Shown: piece after piece, positions 15,844 to 23,152 of the stretch
Position numbering within the stretch: the first letter of the stretch is position 1
How the letters are laid out: every line of letters starts with the position of its first letter
DNA from: JABDDM01 sp038240295
GTDB taxonomy: Bacteria > Bacteroidota > Ignavibacteria > Palsa-1295
Length of the DNA: 27,396 bases
Assembly (NCBI GenBank): GCA_038240295.1
Contig: JBBSDW010000024.1
Coordinates: 1 to 27,396, forward strand
Direction of reading: 5' to 3'
Program-made: the position numbers and the translations under genes
The notes under the pieces: generated by a model
The model's input: only the letters and a program-made list of their open reading frames with translations
Databases searched by the model: none
What the model was told of the DNA's origin: nothing

Positions 15844-17619
15844 TCAGCTCCCGACGGTCGTAATGTGCAGATCGCGCAACTGGTAGGCCTCAACTGTCGA
15901 AGGTGCGTCATCCATGAGCGACTGCATGCTTGTCGTTTTTGGAAAGGCGATCACATCGCGAATGTTATCGGTGCCACAGCAGAGCATGGCGATCCGGTCG
16001 ATCCCAAGCGCCATTCCGCCATGCGGAGGCGCGCCATATTGGAATGCCTCAAGTAAGAATCCGAACTTGTGCTGCTGCTCTTCTTTCGAGATCTTGAGCA
16101 TATCGAATACTTCAACCTGAAGTTTCCGTTCGTGAATTCTTATCGAGCCCGAGCCAAGTTCATATCCATTTACAACGATATCGTAGCTGCGAGCGCGGAC
16201 ATGCTCCAGCCCTTCTTCGGTGTGCGACCAATCCTCAAGATTTGGCGATGTGAATGGATGGTGCATCGGGACAAATGCACCCGACTCTTCATCATGCTCG
16301 AACATCGGCATGTCGGTGATCCAGAGCGGAGCAAATTCGAATGCCTTGCCTTCTAGTAACCCCAGACGCTTTGCGAGTTCAGAACGAACTGCGCCGAGTA
16401 TCGTGTAGGCACGATCCCATTTTTGATGCGAGACGATCAGGATCAGATCGCCCGATCGTGCATCACAGGCTTTTGCGATCTCGGCAGAGATCTCCTCTGT
16501 CAGAAACTTCTTTGCACTTGAATCGATACCGGCGTCCGTAACCCTCATCCAGATCAGACCACCGGCGCCATAGATCTTCGCGTGCTCGGTCATCTGGTCG
16601 AGTTGCTTTCGCGACCAATCCGCTGCGCCCGTCGCAACGACTGCTCCAATGACACCGCGCTTTTTTTCGAGCGCTTCGTTCAATGCTTTGAATTCGGTCT
16701 TGCCTCGTAAGATCTCGTTCAGCGTCTTGATCTCGATCCCGAATCTGAGATCGGGTTTGTCGGAGCCATAGCGCTCCATCGCTTGATGATAGGTTAGAGT
16801 TGCGAATGGCGGCAGCACGTATCCAAGGTCGCGCCACGTTTGGCGCAGGCATCCCTCCATGATCTCATGAACAACCTCCTCATTCGGGAAGCTCATCTCA
16901 ACGTCGAGTTGCGTGAACTCCGGCTGACGGTCTGCGCGAAGATCCTCGTCACGAAAACATTTCGCGATCTGAAAATAACGATCGAGGCCCGCGACCATAA
17001 AAAGCTGCTTGTAGATCTGCGGCGATTGCGGCAACGCGTAAAACTTTCCTTTGTGCAAGCGGCTCGGCACAAGGAAATCGCGTGCGCCTTCGGGCGTTGC
17101 TTTCATCAGGATCGGCGTTTCGATCTCAAGAAATCCGCGGTCGTCAAAATATTTTCGGATCGACTGAGTGATCCGATGTCTGATCGCGAGATTATTCGCA
17201 AGGTTCGGACGGCGAAGATCGAGATAGCGATACTTCAGCCGCAGATCTTCGTTGGCCGTGACATCCTCTTTGATCTCAAATGGCGGGACTTCCGATTCGT
17301 TGAGGATGTCGAACGACGAGACGAGTACCTCGACGTCGCCCGTAGGCATTTTTGGGTTGATCTTCTCACGCTTGCGAACAGTGCCGTGCACGGAAACGAC
17401 GAACTCTGCACGAAGCCGCTTTGCTTCTTCATAGAGCATCATCGACTCCTCGCTCGGCTGCACGACGCATTGCAGCTTTCCGCTGCGATCTCGCACATCG
17501 AAGAATAGCAGCCCGCCAAGATCACGGCTCACCGCTACCCAGCCATTGATGACGACATGCTCTCCGATATGTTCGGCCCGAAGTGAGCCTGCAAGATGCG
17601 TCCGCTGCGAAAAAGTCAT
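15844..17619 (-). CDS. aspS: Aspartate--tRNA ligase
   Basis: 591 residues from the ATG at 17619 (an upstream TTG at 17655 would add 12 residues). This is a bacterial-type class II synthetase that charges tRNA-Asp with Asp using ATP. Order: N-terminal OB anticodon-binding domain ('INGWVAVSRDLGGLLFFDVRDRSG'-like segment), class II core with motif 2 'FRDEDLRADRQPEF' (Arg223), a bacterial GAD insertion in the middle, and motif 3 'GMALGIDRIAML' (Arg542). Leu34 in 'RDLGG' sits where non-discriminating AspRS usually has His, which suggests a discriminating enzyme. It heads a minus-strand series leading to the sorting-domain protein 76 bp downstream and is divergent from the glycosyltransferase gene. 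Confidence 0.97.
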   Translation of the reverse strand: MTFSQRTHLAGSLRAEHIGEHVVINGWVAVSRDLGGLLFFDVRDRSGKLQCVVQPSEESMMLYEEAKRLRAEFVVSVHGTVRKREKINPKMPTGDVEVLVSSFDILNESEVPPFEIKEDVTANEDLRLKYRYLDLRRPNLANNLAIRHRITQSIRKYFDDRGFLEIETPILMKATPEGARDFLVPSRLHKGKFYALPQSPQIYKQLFMVAGLDRYFQIAKCFRDEDLRADRQPEFTQLDVEMSFPNEEVVHEIMEGCLRQTWRDLGYVLPPFATLTYHQAMERYGSDKPDLRFGIEIKTLNEILRGKTEFKALNEALEKKRGVIGAVVATGAADWSRKQLDQMTEHAKIYGAGGLIWMRVTDAGIDSSAKKFLTEEISAEIAKACDARSGDLILIVSHQKWDRAYTILGAVRSELAKRLGLLEGKAFEFAPLWITDMPMFEHDEESGAFVPMHHPFTSPNLEDWSHTEEGLEHVRARSYDIVVNGYELGSGSIRIHERKLQVEVFDMLKISKEEQQHKFGFLLEAFQYGAPPHGGMALGIDRIAMLCCGTDNIRDVIAFPKTTSMQSLMDDAPSTVEAYQLRDLHITTVGS

Positions 17620-17652
17620 TCTGATTTGTGTTCTGTCACGATTGGTAAACTG

Positions 17653-17660
17653 CAAAGATA
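17653..17660 (-). promoter_or_regulatory. Possible -7 box for aspS
   Basis: On the minus strand this reads TATCTTTG, a match to the Bacteroidota consensus TAnnTTTG, and would start transcription roughly 25-30 bases before the aspS ATG. A clear -33 TTG is not at the expected spacing. The 106-bp gap must also hold the promoter of the divergent glycosyltransferase gene. Confidence 0.35.
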
Positions 17661-17725
17661 CCAGTTCAAACGCGGCCGGTCGTTCCTTGTTGCCCGGGTT
17701 CAGATTCAGCCGGTATATTCGTCCA

Positions 17726-19261
17726 ATGTCTCAACGTGAACGCCGGATTGTTCTTTGGATCGCGATCTTCGCATTTGCGATGCGGCTCGCGCTTGTCTTT
17801 CGTCCCGAGCCGAGAATTTATTCGCGGCCTTATATCGATGACACGTTCTACGCACTCGGCTGCGCCTATCATCTTGCACACGGCGACGGCCTCACCTGCG
17901 ATGGAGTTCATCCGACTAACGGCATCCAGCCGCTGATTGTCTTCCTCGAGACTCCATTATTTGTCATCGCAGCTCCCGACAAAACGCTTGGTGTCAGGCT
18001 TACCATCGCACTCGAGGCGGTGATCGATGCTATGGCTCTGTTCGCATTCGCGAGTCTGATCGGAGCACTCCGGCGCGAATCACCAAAGCGAAAACTTACA
18101 GCGCCGATCATCGGAGCGCTGCTCTGGCTCGCCCTCTTTAACATCTTTCGGCAAGAGATGAATGGTCTCGAAACCGGACTCTACGCCTTCCTGATCTTGA
18201 TCACGCTGAATTTTTACACTCGAATGCGGCGACCATCTGCGCCGCTTAAGCAGTGGGCTATACTTGGCGTGATACTCGCATTGTTGGTTCTTGCTCGTAT
18301 CGATGCCGTCTTTCTCATCGTTGGATTCATCCTGATCGAGCTATTCCGGAATAAGCTGCGCGCGTTACTGCCCCTCTTTGTGATGGGGATGATGTCGATC
18401 CTGGTCAGCTCTCCGTGGTGGATATTCAACTATCTGACCTTTGGAAGTATCATGCCGCAAAGTGGCCAGTCTGAAGCGATCGGCGTGCAACTAACGACCA
18501 ATCTTTTTAGCGGTACCGTTGCGCTCGCAGACATTCTCTCAGCGTTCTTCTATTTCCCCTACGGCGACTATGCACCGTGGATCCACTGGGTCTGGTTCAT
18601 TAGTGTCCCAGCTATCATTCTCGGGCTGATCTGTACGCTTAAGCTCGTGCAAAAGATCAAAACCGATTACAACCTCCGGCCACTTGCTCCGTTGGCAATC
18701 GCTTCCATTGGATTCGTGATCTTTTATGGCGGCTTTTTCGCGGCCTGGTGGTTTCTGTATCGATATTTTCATCCGATCCGGATCCTTTGGACATTGTTGT
18801 TCGCGATCGGGCTCGAATCCATGATTGCCATTCTTCCTGGTCTCAAACAAGTGCCAAGATGGATATTGCGAGGATTTGGTTCGGCCATCCTGCTCGTCGC
18901 CCTCTGGTTCAATGCGAATCGCTACATTGCGAACTTTACGACGGATGATGTTTATCCAGGATACTTGATCGGGAAGTGGGCACTCGAACATCCCACCCTG
19001 CGGATCGGGATGGAGCAATCAGGAACTGCCGGATTCGTTGCGCCAAACGTTTTCAATCTCGATGGAAAAGTAAACCCGGATGCACTCGCTGCTCGAAAGT
19101 CAGGTGAGATTGGGAAGTACATCGCTAACATGAAATTCGATTACCTCGCAGACTGGGAGTTAATCGTCAACACACTCGTCGACAAGGCCAAATCTGCCGG
19201 AGCAATCTATGTTCGGGATAGCACGATCAGGACGATGGTTCGATATCGGAGAGCGCCTTAA
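17726..19261 (+). CDS. Polytopic GT-C-like glycosyltransferase (GT39/ArnT-like)
   Basis: 511 residues from the ATG at 17726. The frame is open 60 codons upstream, but that part overlaps the aspS 5' end and lacks membrane character. About ten or more hydrophobic segments are spread over residues 7-440, with a soluble C-terminal ~90 residues. The first periplasmic loop has the acidic pair Asp38-Asp39 in 'PYIDDTFY', the position of the catalytic/metal acid in GT-C enzymes that use polyprenyl-phosphate sugars, followed by 'HPTNGIQPL' at residues 62-70. It probably transfers a sugar from a lipid carrier to an envelope acceptor such as a glycolipid, polysaccharide or exported protein; donor and acceptor cannot be read. 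It is convergent with the broken nuclease gene, with 13 bp between the stops and no terminator visible. Confidence 0.7.
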   Translation: MSQRERRIVLWIAIFAFAMRLALVFRPEPRIYSRPYIDDTFYALGCAYHLAHGDGLTCDGVHPTNGIQPLIVFLETPLFVIAAPDKTLGVRLTIALEAVIDAMALFAFASLIGALRRESPKRKLTAPIIGALLWLALFNIFRQEMNGLETGLYAFLILITLNFYTRMRRPSAPLKQWAILGVILALLVLARIDAVFLIVGFILIELFRNKLRALLPLFVMGMMSILVSSPWWIFNYLTFGSIMPQSGQSEAIGVQLTTNLFSGTVALADILSAFFYFPYGDYAPWIHWVWFISVPAIILGLICTLKLVQKIKTDYNLRPLAPLAIASIGFVIFYGGFFAAWWFLYRYFHPIRILWTLLFAIGLESMIAILPGLKQVPRWILRGFGSAILLVALWFNANRYIANFTTDDVYPGYLIGKWALEHPTLRIGMEQSGTAGFVAPNVFNLDGKVNPDALAARKSGEIGKYIANMKFDYLADWELIVNTLVDKAKSAGAIYVRDSTIRTMVRYRRAP

Positions 19262-19274
19262 TACGACCAAATGG

Positions 19275-19830
19275 TTATGACTGTCTGCCCGCGCCAGGCA
19301 AGTTTGAGACAGCCACACCGAAAATATTGTTATCAAGTGTAGATTGACTCAGTACCAGCACCTGACATTGAAGCCACTTTAATTTCGCCTTGCACTCAGC
19401 TCGCAATACACCCAGTTTTGTCTTCCACTCATTGATATTCTTGTCAGAGTCATCCTCGATAAAAAGCGCAACGATGATTCTCGCTCGCGGCTTTACAATG
19501 TTTTTTTAGGATTTCTCCGAAAAGAACAGAGCGTTCGTTATCAAGGTGACCCACGATGAGACCGGGGAGAGTATCCCGGATCTTTTGAGCAAATTCGCCA
19601 GGTAATTCTGCGCTCCACCTATGCTTGTTGTCGATTTTGTGGCCTCGAAAATCTTTCAATTCAATGAACCATACTGCTTCCCTATTTTCAAGGCGCACAA
19701 AATCGACAGCCTTAGTCCCTACAACCTGTTCGCAGAGCTTCCGATAAAATTTGGCATCGTCGTATTTCTCAACGGACCAGTGATCGTCAAACTCAAACTG
19801 CTGTCGGCCCTCTTGAAAGATGGATGGCAT
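19275..19830 (-). pseudogene. PD-(D/E)XK-like nuclease gene with a frameshift in an A7 run
   Basis: The frame from the ATG at 19830 reads ~107 sensible residues, then shifts at a run of seven A on the coding strand (plus-strand T7 at 19501-19507) and stops at 19450. Deleting one A gives a continuous 184-residue protein ending at the TAA at 19277-19275; the restored part reads 'NIVKPRARIIVALFIEDD' and then 'KLKWLQCQVLVLSQ'. 'AVDFVRLENR' followed by 'VWFIELKDFRGHKIDNK' gives Asp43 and Glu57-x-Lys59, the arrangement of a PD-(D/E)XK nuclease core. It lies 13 bp after an ATPase stub on the same strand. Related ATPase/nuclease-like pairs exist in other bacteria; a defence role is conceivable but not shown. 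The shift could be real decay, programmed slippage or a sequencing error. Confidence 0.65.
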
Positions 19831-19843
19831 ACGTTTCCGTTCA

Positions 19844-20044
19844 CTAGGCGCCGATCTGATAGGGATTGTTCTCGGAGTTACCTTCGACCTTTTCGTTTGC
19901 TTTCAGAATGGAATAAATAATCTTCATCAGGTGAGATTTTCCAGTCCCATTCGCACCTATGATGACATTTATTCCATGCGAAAAATCAATCTTCGCTTTA
20001 ACGAAGACGGAAAAGTTATCAAGATCGATAGAATTTACTTTCAT
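19844..20044 (-). pseudogene. Truncated AAA-type ATPase (N-terminal stub with Walker A)
   Basis: 66 residues from the ATG at 20044. 'NSIDLDNFSVFVKAKIDFS' and 'GINVIIGANGTGKSHLMK' match the start of SMC/RecF-like AAA ATPases (AAA_15/AAA_21 type), with the P-loop at Gly30 to Ser37. The family normally continues for several hundred residues with a signature motif and Walker B; here the frame stops after 'NNPYQIGA', only 13 bp before the nuclease ATG, so there is no room for the remainder. I infer an internal deletion that removed the C-terminal part. The start lies 48 bp after the gcvP stop on the same strand. Without Walker B, ATP hydrolysis is not expected. Confidence 0.65.
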
Positions 20045-20092
20045 TGTTGTAAAGAGATCATCCCAACCCTCGAACAAAGATAAGAAACATCG

Positions 20093-23011
20093 CTATGCCA
20101 GCGCTTCCTCTTTTGCGATCTCCTCTGCGTGATCGTATTCTTCGATCGGCGGGCAGGTGCAGATGAGTGTGCGGTCGCCGTATGCGTTGTTGACGCGGCC
20201 CACCGTTGGCCAGAATTTGTTCGATCTCAAATTCTCCACGGGGTAGCCTGCCTTCTCACGAGCGTAGGGATGCTCCCACTTATCCGCGATCACTGCTCGA
20301 AGTGTGTGCGGCGCGTTCTTTAATACGTTATCGAGTTTATCGACTTTGCCTGATGCTACTTCGTCGATCTCGTGTTTGATCGCGATCATCGCTTCGCAGA
20401 ACCTGTCGAGTTCGCCGAGTGCTTCGCTTTCGGTTGGTTCGATCATGAGTGTGCCCGCAACCGGGAAAGAAACCGTAGGCGCGTGGAATCCATAATCCAT
20501 CAGTCGCTTTGCGATGTCTTCGACTTCGATGCCAAATTCCTTGAACTTGCGCATGTCGAGGATCATCTCATGTGCGACACGGCCATGTGTGCCCTGATAA
20601 AGCACCGGGAAGAATTTTTCGAGGCGCGACTTGATGTAGTTTGCATTTAGTATTGCGAGCTTTGTTGCCTGCGTGAGTCCTTCAGCACCCATCATTGCGA
20701 TATACGCCCACGAGATCAGCAGGATGCTCGCGGAACCCCATGGTGCGGCGCTTACTGCACCGACCGTATCCTGACCATCCAAATGCACGACTGAATGTCC
20801 CGGCAAAAATGGTGCGAGATGCTCGGCAACTCCGATCGGCCCCATGCCCGGTCCGCCGCCGCCATGCGGGATGCAGAACGTCTTATGAAGATTGAGATGG
20901 CAAACGTCAGCACCGATCGTAGCCGGACTCGTCAAGCCGACCTGCGCATTCATATTCGCGCCATCCATGTAAACCTGTCCCCCATTCGCGTGAATGATCT
21001 GACAAACCTCTCTGATCGTTTCTTCGAACACGCCATGCGTCGAAGGGTAGGTCACCATGAACGCAGCAAGATCGTGCGCATGCTCCTTCGCTTTTGTGCG
21101 TAGATCATCCATGTCGATGTTGCCGACGGCGTCTGTCTTGACCACAACCACCTTCATACCCGCCATCACAGCGCTCGCGGGATTCGTACCATGCGCCGAT
21201 GCTGGAATGAGCGCGACATTCCGAGCTTTGTCACCCCGCGATTCGTGATATGCGCGGATCGCGAGTAGCCCCGCATACTCCCCTTGCGCGCCGGCGTTCG
21301 GCTGCAGCGACATCTTCGCAAAACCGGTGATCTCCTTCAGTGCAGATTCAAGCGACTTGAATATTTCCTGATATCCAACTGCCTGATCGAGCGGGGCGAA
21401 TGGATGAATACCAAATGACTTCCACGTGACCGGGATCATTTCGGCGGTCGCATTAAGCTTCATCGTACAGGAGCCAAGCGGGATCATCGAATGTGTAAGC
21501 GAGAGATCGCGGTTCTCGAGCAGCTTCAAATAGCGAAGCATCTCTGTTTCCGAATGATGCTTGTTGAAAACTGGATGTGTGAGATAAGGACTCGTGCGCT
21601 GAAATCCTTTTGGGTAGTTCACATCAACCGAATCGCTTAGCTTTGCGAGATCGATCTGCTTTCCATTTGAACCGTGCGCATGGCTGAAGACTCCAAGAAT
21701 GTTCTGGATATCTTCAAGCGTCGTTGTCTCATCGAGGGAAATTCCAATCGCAGAATCCGCGTAGCGGAAATTGAGGCTCGCATCGAGCGCCTGTTGCTTC
21801 AATCTTCCAACGAATGAAGCGTCCTTCGCAACGAGCTTGATCGTATCAAAATAGTACTCGTTCTCGACCGTTTGACCGAGTGACTCAAGACCCTTTGCGA
21901 GAACCAGTGTGAGCGCATGAATGCGCTCTGCAATTTTTTTTAGTCGAACCGGTCCATGATAGACGGCATACATCGCCGACATATTCGCGAGCAGTGCTTG
22001 CGCTGTGCAGATGTTGCTCGTGGCTTTATCTCGGCGGATATGCTGCTCGCGGGTTTGGAGTGCCATCCGGTACGCAGGGTTGCTTTGTGCATCGATCGAA
22101 AGACCGATGATCCGCCCCGGCATAATGCGCTTATAAGCGTCTTTCGTCGCAAAGAACGCGGCGTGTGGACCGCCATAGCCCATCGGAACACCGAAGCGTT
22201 GCGCGGAGCCGACCGCAATGTCGGCTCCAAACTCGCCTGGAGGCGTAAGCAAAAGCAAACTCATGAGATCAGTTGCAACGGCTACTAATGCGCCATGCGA
22301 ATGCGCCGCTTCGCAAAACGCGCGGTAATCATAGACGGAACCGTCGCCTGCCGGATACTGCACGATGGCGCCGAAATATTCATTGGTCCATTCGAACGTA
22401 TGATGATCGCCAACGACGACCTCGATGCCGAGCGGCAGCGCGCGCGTTCGAACGACATCGAGGGTTTGCGGGAAAATATTGCCACAGACAAAAAGCTTGT
22501 TCGCCGATTCCGATCCGCTTTTGGTATGAGCAGCATGCATCAAATGCATCGCCTCGGCGGCGGCGGTGGCTTCGTCGAGCAACGAGGCGTTCGCGATCTC
22601 AAGACCGGTCAAATCGACGATCATCGTCTGAAAATTGAGCAGCGACTCAAGTCGCCCCTGCGCGATCTCCGCCTGGTAAGGGGTATACTGCGTATACCAC
22701 CCAGGATTTTCGAGGACATTCCTGAGGATCACATTCGGAGTGATCGTACCATAATATCCCATGCCGATGTAGGACTTCATCAAGCGATTCTTGTGCGCCT
22801 GCTTGCCGAGATTTGCAAGAAACTCGACTTCGGTTTCGGCCGGCGCGAGTTCGAGCGCGTGGGGCAACCGGATATCGGCCGGGATCGTCTGATCGATCAA
22901 TTCGTCGAGAGAGCTGACGCCGATAATGCGGAGCATTTCCTGTTGCTCGCGTTTATCGGGACCGTTGTGGCGATGCTTGAATTGTTCGCGGTATTCGAGT
23001 GCTCGGTTCAT
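20093..23011 (-). CDS. gcvP: Glycine dehydrogenase (decarboxylating), full-length P-protein
   Basis: 972 residues, the length of the single-chain P-protein in which the gcvPA and gcvPB halves are fused. It decarboxylates glycine with pyridoxal phosphate and hands the aminomethyl group to the lipoyl arm of GcvH in the cytoplasm. The PLP-binding Lys710 is in 'LNLHKTFCIPHGGGGPG'; 'SCTMKLNATAEM' and 'NAGAQGEYAGLL' belong to the C-terminal half, and 'MGYYGTITPNVILRNV' to the N-terminal half. An AAGGAG sequence lies about 13 bases before the ATG. The other glycine-cleavage genes (gcvT, gcvH, lpd) are not in the window, and no glycine riboswitch is seen upstream. It is followed by the ATPase stub on the same strand. 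Confidence 0.97.
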   Translation of the reverse strand: MNRALEYREQFKHRHNGPDKREQQEMLRIIGVSSLDELIDQTIPADIRLPHALELAPAETEVEFLANLGKQAHKNRLMKSYIGMGYYGTITPNVILRNVLENPGWYTQYTPYQAEIAQGRLESLLNFQTMIVDLTGLEIANASLLDEATAAAEAMHLMHAAHTKSGSESANKLFVCGNIFPQTLDVVRTRALPLGIEVVVGDHHTFEWTNEYFGAIVQYPAGDGSVYDYRAFCEAAHSHGALVAVATDLMSLLLLTPPGEFGADIAVGSAQRFGVPMGYGGPHAAFFATKDAYKRIMPGRIIGLSIDAQSNPAYRMALQTREQHIRRDKATSNICTAQALLANMSAMYAVYHGPVRLKKIAERIHALTLVLAKGLESLGQTVENEYYFDTIKLVAKDASFVGRLKQQALDASLNFRYADSAIGISLDETTTLEDIQNILGVFSHAHGSNGKQIDLAKLSDSVDVNYPKGFQRTSPYLTHPVFNKHHSETEMLRYLKLLENRDLSLTHSMIPLGSCTMKLNATAEMIPVTWKSFGIHPFAPLDQAVGYQEIFKSLESALKEITGFAKMSLQPNAGAQGEYAGLLAIRAYHESRGDKARNVALIPASAHGTNPASAVMAGMKVVVVKTDAVGNIDMDDLRTKAKEHAHDLAAFMVTYPSTHGVFEETIREVCQIIHANGGQVYMDGANMNAQVGLTSPATIGADVCHLNLHKTFCIPHGGGGPGMGPIGVAEHLAPFLPGHSVVHLDGQDTVGAVSAAPWGSASILLISWAYIAMMGAEGLTQATKLAILNANYIKSRLEKFFPVLYQGTHGRVAHEMILDMRKFKEFGIEVEDIAKRLMDYGFHAPTVSFPVAGTLMIEPTESEALGELDRFCEAMIAIKHEIDEVASGKVDKLDNVLKNAPHTLRAVIADKWEHPYAREKAGYPVENLRSNKFWPTVGRVNNAYGDRTLICTCPPIEEYDHAEEIAKEEALA

Positions 23012-23117
23012 GCGTTGGATTAGTCTCCTTGCGGACGAAATTCGTGGCAGCTATACGTAACACGTTCGCGAAAAGTTTTGTCGCTACAAACGAACGTGCG
23101 AGGGGAAAAACGAAGAT

Positions 23118-23137
23118 GGGAGCGCGAGAACGCTCCC
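23118..23137 (-). terminator. Probable terminator between dacB and gcvP
   Basis: A perfect 7-bp GC-rich stem (23118-23124 with 23131-23137) with a six-base loop, 15 bp after the carboxypeptidase stop on the minus strand. The T-run is weak and displaced (ATCTTCG then TTTTT), so termination may be partial. Confidence 0.5.
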
Positions 23138-23152
23138 CTGTTGCCCTGATTA

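Noticed and set aside
17546..17725. 60-codon extension of the glycosyltransferase frame
   Set aside because: It overlaps the start of aspS on the other strand and carries no membrane segment; the ATG at 17726 gives a normal N-terminus.
23012..23110. Possible glycine riboswitch before gcvP
   Set aside because: The leader is only ~100-140 bp and I see no paired aptamer structure or conserved glycine-aptamer core.
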